Assembly: GCA_902728285.1 (NCBI GenBank)
Contig: CACVBU010000046.1
Span: 1,047,997-1,111,996 of the forward strand
DNA: 64,000 bases
Origin: Clytia hemisphaerica
Taxonomy: Eukaryota; Cnidaria; Hydrozoa; Leptothecata; Clytiidae
Direction of reading: 5' to 3'
In this document: piece after piece, positions 46,572 through 55,020 of the stretch
Position numbering within the stretch: the first letter of the stretch is position 1
Layout: each line of letters starts with the position of its first letter
Made by a program: the position numbers and the translations under genes
Notes under the pieces: generated by a model
What the model was told of the DNA's origin: nothing
Seen by the model: only the letters and a program-made list of their open reading frames with translations
Databases searched by the model: none

Positions 46572-46622
46572 TGCGGAACGTGCGTTTGAGCGCGCGCAGC
46601 GCGCTCAAACGCGCGTTCCGCA
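46572..46622. other. 24-bp GC-rich stem with 3-nt loop
   Basis: 46,572-46,595 pairs with 46,599-46,622 around GCA; all but one of 24 positions are Watson-Crick (one G-T). The stem contains GCGTTTGAGCGCGC. It begins 11 bp after the splice donor of the large gene and about 390 bp before the Helitron reading frame. Confidence 0.9.
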
Positions 46623-47012
46623 TCCTTTGGCAAGATCTGCGTACGCGGGGCGTAAATTTGTATATGTTCGAGAAATGCTACCGATTTGGCTCACGAAAAA
46701 ACACCGAGCAAAGTAGACTTTTCTTTATTTTATAAAATAAAAGAGTTTTTAAAATTATATCGAGTTTGACTATCCAATCAAGTGCGAGTTTTTGTGCTGT
46801 AAATTGTTTCATTTTTTCCCGCCGGTCCAAATTGTTAGATCCAACCCTCCAGTTTGTTATTTGTATACCGTCACAGACAAATCACAATTTTTTGAATGTT
46901 GAAAAGTATTTCAAGAAGAAAAGTGTATGCAGAAGTGTAACCATTTGAACATCACAAGATTTAGATAATTATTATTATTTTTGGCTCAAAGATATATACA
47001 TATAATTTTGAA
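46623..47012. other. leader of the Helitron reading frame
   Basis: AT-rich except the first 40 bp. It presumably holds the Helitron 5' end and promoter; neither can be pinned from sequence alone. Confidence 0.3.
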
Positions 47013-49877
47013 ATGTTTATCCCCAGCCTTAATGTTGATAATATTAGAAACTTAATTGAGAGTGCCAGAAGAACTGTTGTTGGGAATTTTAGAAAACTTC
47101 CAAGAACAGTCTGGCCCAGGTATAGTTGTGTTCCCCAGATTTTAAGAACTGCTCGTAACCATGGCTTAAATGTTTTTTGTGTGAGTGAAACCCCCGGGGA
47201 TGGTAATTGCTTTTATCACGCCATTGTAGAACAACTTAACGATCGTACAGATTTTGGTGATGTTTCAGCCTTAAGGTTACAGTATCCAAACCATCTTATC
47301 TTACGCCAGGCAGTCGTCAATTTTGTGCGGGATCAAAGTCGTCTAACTGTAGAGGAGTCTCCATACATTGTTGGATATAGAACTTTCTTTGAACAGGGGG
47401 CAATTGATATTCGCAGGGCTGAAGGGTTTTCTTGGGAGCAGCTTTTAACCCAGCAGTTGTGTGATACTGTGTACACCACAGAGGTCTTTATCAATGCTGC
47501 AGCTATCTTGCTTGGTAGAAATATATGCATCAATTCTGAAAGCTGCAGCGTAAATAATCCCCTAAAAGTTATGAGTTGTTTCCGTGATTCTCCTCATCTA
47601 GAATTTCATGTAGATATGCCGGTCAGCTCTTACTTTCTTTTGGCCGGAATTAACAATAATCATTTCCAATCATTATTACCTGGTGATGGGGGGATTTTAG
47701 CCAATTTTAACCAGCAAGAAACTGTTGACTTCTCGATTGAAAATGTAGAGATAATAAAAAAACGAGAGTCTGAAGGTATGAAAGATCAAACAGCTCCTCC
47801 CAGGAAGAAAAACAAAATTCAAAAACCTCCTCTAAAAAAGGTGTCTGTTGACCCTGAAATAGAAATACAGGCAAAGTGTACCCTTTATGGTTTAAAATAT
47901 ATTGAGCCTTCTGCTGAAGAGTCTGTTTCAGACAAGCGTAAAAGAAGAAAATCTCTTAGATGTAAGATAACAAGTGCAAAGAAAAAAAGCAATGTAGAAG
48001 AAGAACTTAAATTATTATGTGCTCGTGATGGTATCGCATACATTGCACCTTCTGATAATGAAACTGTTCGCGAGCGAAGAAATCGTAGAAATAGAATGAA
48101 TCGTGTTATGAGAGAAAAATCTATTCATAATGCTGAAGAAAGGTCTGACAGTAACAACAGTTGTCTACATTCAAATCCTAGGGTTGTTGAAGCAGCAGAA
48201 TCTGTTCATAATGCTGAAGAAAGACCTCTCAGTAATAACAGTTGTTTACATTCTAATCCTAGGGTAGTTGAAGCAGCGAGCATTTTTGAGGAAGGGGAGT
48301 TAAAACACAACATCGATCGATGTAAAATTTGTAATGAAGTTAGACCTGTTTTTCATGAAACTGTTCATGTTGAGCCTGAATTGAACAACAATGATTTGTT
48401 TTCCCCAGCTTCATGGTCAGTAGGGGAGGATGGTAAGTGCATTAGATGTCGCCAAGAAGAAAAAAATAATCGTAAAAGAAAAAATCCACCTGCCGCCCCC
48501 AAATTTTCTGGTATTTTTTCCATGCACGGGAATGATGATAGTAGTAGTCATGGAGATGGGACATTACATAATAATATGCATTTTGAAGAAATTCCCCCAT
48601 ACCTGAAAAATCTGAGTATTCTGGAAACGGCCATGATTTCAAAAATCAACATAATAACTAATATTACCATCCTTAAATACGGCATGCTGAAAGGACGCGG
48701 CCATTCTATTGCAGTTCCACATGACATGAAAATTGCAAAGACTTTGCCAAGCCTCCCCCAAGAAGTAGGAATTATATTGGTTCGAAAGAAAGGCGAGAAT
48801 GGGGAAGTTTTGAAAGACTTTATTGTCAAACGAGATAATGTTGAACAGGCTTTGAAAGGGCTCGTCTTTGGTTTTCCACATGGTGGAATGGGTACTGCCT
48901 TTCCTAGTTCTAAAGTTTATGATGGACCAGATCATATTAACACACCTTTAAAAGGCAGGTTTTTTCTATGGCTTCCCAACCCTTTTTATTTTGATGTTAT
49001 AATTGACCATGTAAGATTAGAGAATTTGCCTAATGATGGCCGACAAATTTGTCCAGGTGTTCCAAATCTTGAATACAAAACAAAGGTTCCCAACTTGAAT
49101 AAGAATTTATCTGAAGGTCAACCAGGATCCTCAGATTTGGAAAATACACATTCAGGTGTTGTCTCACCACTTGAACCTAATGATGTTGATAAGAATCTTG
49201 AGAAACTTTTACAGAAAATTGTTGATGATGAAGAGACTGTACAAGATCTTGTACGCCTTCAAAGAGTTGGGGTGGCAGAAATAACAAGTGAAAAACGTGA
49301 ACTTGTGCCTGAAAGGAAAACATGTGGTTTTTTTGCAATGGCTTTTCCAACAATATTTATCAATGGTTCAGCAGACATCACCATTCCTCAACTAACAACC
49401 CCTGATTATCAAGAGTGGGTGGATCATATTTACCACTGCGGTGACAACCGTGTGAGCTCCCATCCAACACTTCGATTTTTTCTTTTAAATCTTGGCCTAA
49501 GGGAAAGGGCTTTAAACCAAGGTTCATTTATTGTTGCACAACAACTTCATGACGCACATCTTTCTGTTGAAGAATTACGTGAAAATTTAGAGAATAATGA
49601 TACTTCTGTACCAAGAAAATTGATAAGTGTTGGTGCTAAGTTTGCTAATAGTGATCCATATTGGCGAGACAGGAAAATTGAACTTGACAACCTTGCTTTG
49701 TTTAGAAAGATTGGATATGGGGACCTTCCAGCCTACTTTGACACAAACTCTATGGCTGAATACCACTGGGATCCCCTTAAGCAATTGCTTGCCAAGTATG
49801 AATCTGTTGTTAAAGGGGTACCCGTCGAAACTGTCCTCGAGTGCATTAATAATGATTTTCATACCATCGTAAATTAG
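47013..49877 (+). CDS. Helitron protein part 1: OTU protease, DUF6570-like, Helitron N-domain
   Basis: 954 codons from ATG to an early stop. Residues about 56-225 form an OTU cysteine-protease domain: the loop ETPGDGNCFYHAIVEQL has the Asp and nucleophile Cys, and NNNHFQSLLPG near residue 215 supplies the His. OTU enzymes remove ubiquitin; in Helitron proteins the role is unknown. Residues 285-375 hold two related basic segments (EIQAKCTLYGLKYIEPSAEE and EEELKLLCARDGIAYIAPSD), followed by a 27-residue tandem duplication. From about 437 CKICNEV starts a zinc-knuckle/DUF6570-type region (IPPYLKNLSILETAMISKIN, VFGFPHGGMG). From about 790 the Helitron N-domain begins (PAYFDTNSMAEYHWDPLKQL). The stop comes from a one-base frame change near 49,865; the domain continues in the next frame. 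The ATG is the first in frame but could be internal to a spliced product. Confidence 0.85.
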   Translation: MFIPSLNVDNIRNLIESARRTVVGNFRKLPRTVWPRYSCVPQILRTARNHGLNVFCVSETPGDGNCFYHAIVEQLNDRTDFGDVSALRLQYPNHLILRQAVVNFVRDQSRLTVEESPYIVGYRTFFEQGAIDIRRAEGFSWEQLLTQQLCDTVYTTEVFINAAAILLGRNICINSESCSVNNPLKVMSCFRDSPHLEFHVDMPVSSYFLLAGINNNHFQSLLPGDGGILANFNQQETVDFSIENVEIIKKRESEGMKDQTAPPRKKNKIQKPPLKKVSVDPEIEIQAKCTLYGLKYIEPSAEESVSDKRKRRKSLRCKITSAKKKSNVEEELKLLCARDGIAYIAPSDNETVRERRNRRNRMNRVMREKSIHNAEERSDSNNSCLHSNPRVVEAAESVHNAEERPLSNNSCLHSNPRVVEAASIFEEGELKHNIDRCKICNEVRPVFHETVHVEPELNNNDLFSPASWSVGEDGKCIRCRQEEKNNRKRKNPPAAPKFSGIFSMHGNDDSSSHGDGTLHNNMHFEEIPPYLKNLSILETAMISKINIITNITILKYGMLKGRGHSIAVPHDMKIAKTLPSLPQEVGIILVRKKGENGEVLKDFIVKRDNVEQALKGLVFGFPHGGMGTAFPSSKVYDGPDHINTPLKGRFFLWLPNPFYFDVIIDHVRLENLPNDGRQICPGVPNLEYKTKVPNLNKNLSEGQPGSSDLENTHSGVVSPLEPNDVDKNLEKLLQKIVDDEETVQDLVRLQRVGVAEITSEKRELVPERKTCGFFAMAFPTIFINGSADITIPQLTTPDYQEWVDHIYHCGDNRVSSHPTLRFFLLNLGLRERALNQGSFIVAQQLHDAHLSVEELRENLENNDTSVPRKLISVGAKFANSDPYWRDRKIELDNLALFRKIGYGDLPAYFDTNSMAEYHWDPLKQLLAKYESVVKGVPVETVLECINNDFHTIVN
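48120..48282 (+). repeat. 81-bp tandem duplication inside the Helitron gene
   Basis: Two adjacent in-frame 81-bp copies encode NAEERSDSNNSCLHSNPRVV and NAEERPLSNNSCLHSNPRVV contexts. The divergence is mostly synonymous, suggesting the protein was under selection after the duplication. Confidence 0.85.
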
Positions 49878-49879
49878 TT

Positions 49880-50962
49880 TTGTCGAATCTCCATATTGTC
49901 ACCAAATACTTTGAGAGGAGGACCCTTAATTATTACAAAACTGTCGGGAAAGAACTATTTCAAACATCTGACATGTGGATTAGATATGAGTTTGCAAAAG
50001 GTCGTGGTGAGATTCATAGTCACGCTATTGTTTTTAGTGAATCGCACGCAAAGAAAATAGAAAATGCAATGGCTCTGATTACCGATGATGGAAAAGGTAA
50101 TGTAAATACATCTGATGCAGCATTTGAACTTCATAGTTTACTTCAGACTGATTTACAAAATACAGAAGATTTTCACTCTCCTAATTTTGTATCTATGCAC
50201 CCTGCAGGTGGCCATGAAGAAATTGACGAGAATGGCAAAAGGGTATGGATCCCCAACAAATCTGAATGGCCCAAACCTGATGGAGATTATGAACCTCCAG
50301 ATTATAATCCTTTGTCAGAAAAACTCTCTGACCACTCAAGCCAAGAATCCATGAGAGATTTTCATATTGCTTTGACAAATAAGGTGGGCTTGCATAAGTG
50401 TAATAATACTTGCTTAAATGTGAAGTCTGATGGTGCTAAAACAAAATATTGTCGTTTCCATTTTGGTAAGTTTGATATCGAAAATAGAACTTCAGAAGGA
50501 AAAGAAACTCATCCTTTCCATTCACTAATAACACCAGGAGAACATCCACGTTTTGAAGGCAACAGAGATCATTCTTTTCTGATATCTCATGTCAAAACAC
50601 GACTGTTAACATGGTTAGCCAACTCAGACACGCAAGCCATCATTGATCAAGACTTAATGGCTCTGTTGAGATACATCACTCAGTATGCTTGCAAGGGTGC
50701 CAAATCTACAGACGATTTCATTCGTCTATATAAACATTTATTAGATGTTAATAGTGATGTTGCATCTGTAAGAAGTATTGCCCAACAGTTAATTTTAAAA
50801 ATTATTGGATTGATTGATATGCCAGCAGCTGCTGTTGATTTTCTGAATTGTGGGGGTCGTTTGTTTCATTGCACTCGACAGTTCAGGAGAATTGGTCTTA
50901 GTGGTTTTCGTGCAATAAATTCAAGTTTTCCGATGGGGATGCAACAAAAGAAACACCTCTAG
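49880..50962 (+). CDS. Helitron protein part 2: HUH Rep nuclease domain
   Basis: Continuation of part 1 in the -1 frame; coding similarity starts a few codons before the ATG (KLVLSNLHIV). Residues 33-52 read WIRYEFAKGRGEIHSHAIVF, whose IHSHA is the metal-binding HUH motif. Residues about 260-270, LLRYITQYACKGAKS, carry the two tyrosines (YITQY) and lysine typical of Helitron Rep, which nick and join DNA through a 5'-phosphotyrosine. HKCNNTCL and KYCRFHF between them form the usual Cys/His cluster. The C-terminal part (MPAAAVDFLNCGGRLFHCTR) leads to the linker. It ends after a frame change near 50,930; true coding resumes as DGDATKETPLEKFLSEKRRT. Not an independent gene. Confidence 0.85.
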   Translation: MSNLHIVTKYFERRTLNYYKTVGKELFQTSDMWIRYEFAKGRGEIHSHAIVFSESHAKKIENAMALITDDGKGNVNTSDAAFELHSLLQTDLQNTEDFHSPNFVSMHPAGGHEEIDENGKRVWIPNKSEWPKPDGDYEPPDYNPLSEKLSDHSSQESMRDFHIALTNKVGLHKCNNTCLNVKSDGAKTKYCRFHFGKFDIENRTSEGKETHPFHSLITPGEHPRFEGNRDHSFLISHVKTRLLTWLANSDTQAIIDQDLMALLRYITQYACKGAKSTDDFIRLYKHLLDVNSDVASVRSIAQQLILKIIGLIDMPAAAVDFLNCGGRLFHCTRQFRRIGLSGFRAINSSFPMGMQQKKHL

Positions 50963-50970
50963 AAAAGTTT

Positions 50971-52863
50971 TTGAGTGAAAAACGTCGAACACGTTATCCT
51001 AATATGACTTTGTATAATTGGGCTCAAATTTGCGTTTGCACCCCTAAGTGTGCCAAAAACCATGTTCCTGTTTTTACTGGGATTCCGACTCTTCCCATAT
51101 GGCCACTAGAAGAGGATTATTGTAAGGGTCAATTAATGATTCACTCGTTGGGAACATGGGAAAATGTAAATGACCTTAAGAACGGGAAAGACTCATTTTT
51201 AGAATCATTCATGGAGTTTTTAGAAAGTGACCTATGTCCTATGATTGTGAAAGAACTTGTCAAAAAAGCAAAATCAGAGCATGACAAAAAGCTAGAAAGG
51301 GATCGTCAAAGAGCAAAAAAGAGGAAAAACCTTGATGTTGATGATAGCTCTATTGACCACGAATCTGGATCTGAAGATGAGTTTGAGAATGAAATCAGAA
51401 ATGAACATGAATTTTTAAGATACTTGGCTGAAAATAGACCCCAAGATTTTGAAGATTTGAATGCTTTTAGAGATCTGCCTGATGGTGGAGAAGGTTTTGA
51501 TTGGCATCAGTATGCAATTGAATCTTTTGGAGGTGGTTGGCCTGATAATGCTTCAGATTGGCTAGAAAACATCTCAAAGGTGGCAGCTGCACAGCAACAG
51601 GCTCAAAATCAGAATTGTGATTTGCCACCAAATATTGATTTATTGAAGGCTAATGCTCTTCAAAGAGTAATAGCTATTAACATTCTTAATATTATGTCTG
51701 TTGTGAATAATGAACACCAAAATAAAGTGCGTCTCTTAGTGCAGGGGACGGCTGGAAGTGGTAAAACATTTACAATTGTTGCCTTGACCTATTTGTCGCG
51801 AAGAATTTGCAATCGAAACAATGCTGTAATGAATTTAGCACCTACTGGAGCAGCATCTATTCTCCTACCCTTAGGACGAACTGTTCACTCAACAACAAGC
51901 ATCCCAAGAGTGAAGAAAAAAGAATCCAAAACATTGCAGTTAACTGATAAGCCATTGAATAGCATATCTCTCACTGCCTTACGTGAACTAACTGGTAGCA
52001 CTCTGGAAGGTAATTCTATGAAATTGATGACCTTGAATTTAGATGAAAGAGGTATGTATAGTCATCGTATGTTAGCATGGTGTAGTCAACGTTTTAAGGA
52101 GGCAACATGTGATTTTTTCAACAACTTTGGTGCAATACCAACTGTCAATTTTTTTGGAGATTTAGGGCAGCTAGGTCCAGTTGATTCTCATGATTTGCAT
52201 GTTGAGCCATTATCCTCAGACGCCCCAGATAAGCTTGCCGGTTATGGAATCTATCGTACATTTTCACATTGTATTCTGTTAAATGAAACTATGCGACAAG
52301 GCCCAGATCAGTTGTCTTTTTTGGAAATGTTGCTGAGAATCAGAGAGGGTAAACTCAATTTGAATGACTGGAAGACAATAAATTCAAGATATGAAGGTGA
52401 GCTTCCTGAAAGTGCCAAAGAGGGATTTAGATCAGACACATGTTTGACCGTTATGGAAACGTGGCAAGAGGTAAATGTTGAGAACCACAACAAACTAGCT
52501 GATTTGGGGATCCCTGTTGCTACTATACCAAGCAAAGGAAAAGGACGTCATCACACTCAATCTGTTAATCAGATGGGTCAAATTCCTGCAACCTCTCACA
52601 TTGCTGTTGGAAGTCGTGTGCTTTTGACTAAAAATCAGCTCAGCTTAACACCTCTTGGATTGAATAATGGAGCAATTGGGAAAGTGATTGCAATATTATA
52701 TGCTGAGGGAGAAGCACCTCCATCATTTCCAGAAGCAGTTGTTGTAGATTTCCAAGATACAAAGGCCCAAGCTGGCTTCCAGAACACCCAACATGGGTTC
52801 CTATACCTGTCAATGAAGCACGTTGTGATACTAACTGTTGCTCTAGAAGGGGGTTGCCCTTGA
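50971..52863 (+). CDS. Helitron protein part 3: PIF1-type helicase
   Basis: 630 codons. A Rep-helicase linker with CVCTPKCAKNHVPVFTGIPT is followed by a charged segment. Walker A is QGTAGSGKT at residues 258-266. Motif Ia is NLAPTGAAS. The Walker-B region is unusual: LNLDERGMYSHRML, where DE.SM is typical. Motif III is FFGDLGQLGPV, and motif IV region LNETMRQGPDQ. These are SF1B/PIF1 hallmarks; the enzyme unwinds DNA 5'-3' during rolling-circle transposition. The frame ends after a third one-base change near 52,795; the correct frame reads VNEARCDTNCCSRRGLPLMP into part 4. The ATG at 50,971 is internal to the full protein. Confidence 0.88.
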   Translation: MSEKRRTRYPNMTLYNWAQICVCTPKCAKNHVPVFTGIPTLPIWPLEEDYCKGQLMIHSLGTWENVNDLKNGKDSFLESFMEFLESDLCPMIVKELVKKAKSEHDKKLERDRQRAKKRKNLDVDDSSIDHESGSEDEFENEIRNEHEFLRYLAENRPQDFEDLNAFRDLPDGGEGFDWHQYAIESFGGGWPDNASDWLENISKVAAAQQQAQNQNCDLPPNIDLLKANALQRVIAINILNIMSVVNNEHQNKVRLLVQGTAGSGKTFTIVALTYLSRRICNRNNAVMNLAPTGAASILLPLGRTVHSTTSIPRVKKKESKTLQLTDKPLNSISLTALRELTGSTLEGNSMKLMTLNLDERGMYSHRMLAWCSQRFKEATCDFFNNFGAIPTVNFFGDLGQLGPVDSHDLHVEPLSSDAPDKLAGYGIYRTFSHCILLNETMRQGPDQLSFLEMLLRIREGKLNLNDWKTINSRYEGELPESAKEGFRSDTCLTVMETWQEVNVENHNKLADLGIPVATIPSKGKGRHHTQSVNQMGQIPATSHIAVGSRVLLTKNQLSLTPLGLNNGAIGKVIAILYAEGEAPPSFPEAVVVDFQDTKAQAGFQNTQHGFLYLSMKHVVILTVALEGGCP

Positions 52864-53249
52864 TGCCTGGTTATTGTATACCTATATCAAAAAGCCAAGG
52901 TATGACAATAGGTCCTAATGAGCCATGTACTCATATTCGGATAAAGTTAAATAAAGAGATTTTTATGGAGAAGCTTAACCTTGGCATAACTTATACAGCC
53001 CTCAGTAGGGCATCTAAACTAGAAAATGTTGCTTTGGTCGAAAAAGTGCCATATGATAGGCTAAATTATATCAATAATCATCCATGGATGCCACGAAGAA
53101 GGGAAGAAGAAGAAAGATTGAAAATTTTGAGTGACGAGACTCTTCAAACATTTGGCCATTACAGCGATTTGAATACCTACAGAGAACTATTATGTGGTGA
53201 ATTTGATCGCTTTGTCAATGATGGTCTAACATGTTTTCAAGACCATTGA
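52854..53249 (+). CDS. Helitron protein part 4: helicase C-terminus
   Basis: 131 codons that complete the helicase: GYCIPISKSQGMTIGPNEPC is motif V (SKSQG), and YTALSRASKLENVALVEKV is motif VI (ALSRA). The stop at 53,247-53,249 is the natural end. The ATG is internal. Together with parts 1-3 this gives a product of roughly 2,080 residues, normal for a Helitron with an OTU domain. Confidence 0.85.
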   Translation: MPLMPGYCIPISKSQGMTIGPNEPCTHIRIKLNKEIFMEKLNLGITYTALSRASKLENVALVEKVPYDRLNYINNHPWMPRRREEEERLKILSDETLQTFGHYSDLNTYRELLCGEFDRFVNDGLTCFQDH

Positions 53250-53730
53250 TCACATTGCCTCAACATCGTTTCAGGGCATCGTAATGCTTTTTTTATGCGA
53301 TTGTTAAATTTTCTGCTTAGCATAGAAAGGCGTTTTCAATTACATGTTTTATAAATAAGACTGATAAAACCTTAAAAAATTAAGACAACAATATTATAAC
53401 TTAATTTACTCTGCATTGAAACAGACCTTTTGACAATGCATGACATTTTCAAATGTTACTGTCATGAATGGAACAGCAGCTCAAAGATAGAATTCTGAGT
53501 ATCTCAATCAAGGAACTATTAAAACAATTAAACATGGGAAAATGAAGGCTCTAAATCAACTCAAACAAACGGTAATTCGGCAGTATTTTGAAGGATAAGA
53601 ATCATCTAAGCTCAATTTTTCTTCTTTTGGAAAGGAACTGTTAAAACATGTAATTGAATTTGTCTCACTATCATTAGTTTAAATCAAGGCTGTTCTGTCT
53701 GTCAAGCTGCAAATGACTTTAAGTTGATGA
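53250..53730. other. 3' flank of the Helitron frame
   Basis: Non-coding, AT-rich; no CTRR-plus-hairpin Helitron end could be chosen with confidence. Confidence 0.4.
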
Positions 53731-53916
53731 TTGATGGATGTTGATAGTTGTTTCCATCAAAGGTGGATGTTGATAGTTGTTTCCACCCTCTGGTGACATG
53801 TTGATAGTTGTTTGTCACATACAGAGATAATACCTATGAATGTTGATAGCTGTTTTCATAGTGGTATCGCTAGTCTATACCACCCTGAAACATGTTGATA
53901 GTTGTTTGTTTCAGGG
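53731..53916. other. array of five stem-loops with one shared loop and five different stems
   Basis: The core TGTTGATAGTTGTT (one T-to-C in copy 4) occurs at 53,739, 53,768, 53,799, 53,841 and 53,893. Each copy is bracketed by a perfect inverted pair: TTGATGGA/TCCATCAA, GGTGGA/TCCACC, GTGACA/TGTCAC, CTATGAA/TTCATAG and CCCTGAAACA/TGTTTCAGGG. Loop-closing pairs are always A-T. Spacing between cores is irregular (29, 31, 42, 52 bp), so this is not a simple tandem repeat. Stem change with preserved pairing shows selection for folded single-stranded DNA or RNA. It lies 482 bp after the Helitron stop, on the same strand. Function unknown; candidates are a Rep recognition or terminal region of the Helitron, or a 3'-UTR protein-binding array. 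Confidence 0.95.
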
Positions 53917-54596
53917 GTACATCAGCTTATCCACTCTTGTCCCTTTGATCCAGTAAGTGTGGAAAACTCAGTGGGGTGGGGCTCGAAATATCTAAGTTTG
54001 ATTTAGACGCAATAATCTTTCTAGAAGTGAACAAGTGTTCAATAGAATATTTTCATCTAAGTTGATCCCACCAAGGTTTGAGAGATAAATTTGAAACACA
54101 CGTAGCTTCAATAAAATATCCTGGCATTTTCTTTGGTAGCATCTAAAAGCGAACCAATTTTGTCCCTCTTTAATGCGAATTGTCTACCTGGGTACATAAA
54201 TATGTTTTGTGGGGTGAATTTCATCACAAAGATCGTCACAGCAGGAGGTTTCTTACTGGATCATAGAGACAGGGTATCCAAGTCAAAAACAGCTAAACAG
54301 TCTTGTACCCTAAAAATCGTTTCGTTGTAGTTATATTTTAATTTTAGGGTGGGATGCAAATCCTATGGCTTCACCTTCACGTGGTGCATCCTGTTCCACA
54401 TTTTCAAAGCATTCAAATTTATGCATTGTAAATGTCAACTAAAAGCCAAGGTTATCCAAAGGGAGATAAAGACTTTCTTAGAAAACCTTTAGCTTTCAAA
54501 TCTTTCGCCTTTCGTGCCGATGATTATTTTATCTCCTTTTGGATATGATGAATCGGGTTTGTACCGTATTGTCAGTAAATCTTTTTTCTTTTTAGT
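53917..54596. other. non-coding stretch
   Basis: Nothing firmly recognised. A loose inverted pair GGATGCA/TGCATCC occurs at about 54,353 and 54,385. Confidence 0.35.
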
Positions 54597-55020
54597 GTAC
54601 AAGGTTAAAGAAAAAACAATGAATAACGACATTGTGGACATGGTGGAAAATGATTTAAATGATTCGTTTTCGGCTGAACTGGCAGCCGAAGAAGAAAGGG
54701 AGAGTGGTAAAAAGTCTGAAAGAGAGAAAAATCAACAGAAAAATAGTGATAAAATTATTAATTTTAAACAGTACAAGAAAATGAGAAGAATTAATGGCGG
54801 CCCAAGATCGTACTCTTCATTCAAGTTTTGGAGTAATAACGGCGGTGAAGATATGGAGGGGTTCCTGGATTCATGGAAGGATAAGGATAAGAGGAAGTCA
54901 GAGAGAAGAGAACTGGAAAGAAAGACTAAAAGGATAGAAAGAACCAAACAAGTGACTTTGCAGAAAGTTTTTAATGTTCATCTTTATGGTGAAAACTCTG
55001 TAGGTGTTCATTTGTTATGA
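54597..55020 (+). CDS. Lys/Glu-rich protein or exon, unrecognised
   Basis: A strong acceptor (CTTTTTTCTTTTTAG) precedes an open frame with ATG at 54,619 and stop at 55,018-55,020, about 133 codons. It starts acidic (DIVDMVENDLNDSFSAELAA), has FKQYKKMRRINGGPRSYSSF and a Glu/Lys/Arg helix (DKRKSERRELERKTKRIERT) likely to be coiled coil. It lies inside the large gene's intron on the same strand, after the Helitron. It could be an accessory Helitron frame, a separate small gene or a captured exon. No function offered. Confidence 0.4.

Larger units (their letters stand above)
47013..53249 (+). mobile_element. nearly intact Helitron-type (RepHel) element, coding core
   Basis: Four consecutive plus-strand frames carry, in order, OTU protease, DUF6570-like region, Helitron N-domain, HUH Rep with paired tyrosines, and a PIF1-type helicase. 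This is the domain set of animal Helitron/Helentron proteins, which move by rolling-circle replication. Frames change only at about 49,865, 50,930 and 52,795, each in the same direction (apparent loss of one base). Element ends were not identified; candidates for structural ends are the hairpin at 46,572 and the stem-loop array at 53,731-53,916. It sits inside the 10.7-kb intron of the large broken gene, same strand. Confidence 0.9.

Noticed and set aside
46572-46622. Intrinsic bacterial-type terminator
   Set aside because: The window is eukaryotic, and the run of T lies on the wrong side of the stem for plus-strand termination.
47333-49862. Minus-strand frames of 66-98 codons under the Helitron gene
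   Set aside because: Shadows of the plus-strand RepHel coding sequence, whose motifs are unambiguous.
53731-53916. CRISPR array
   Set aside because: The context is a eukaryotic nuclear genome; only a 14-nt core repeats, the intervening sequences are self-complementary stems rather than unique spacers, and spacing is irregular.
53731-53916. Ordinary minisatellite
   Set aside because: Spacing varies from 29 to 52 bp, and only the loop is conserved while stems differ and still pair.
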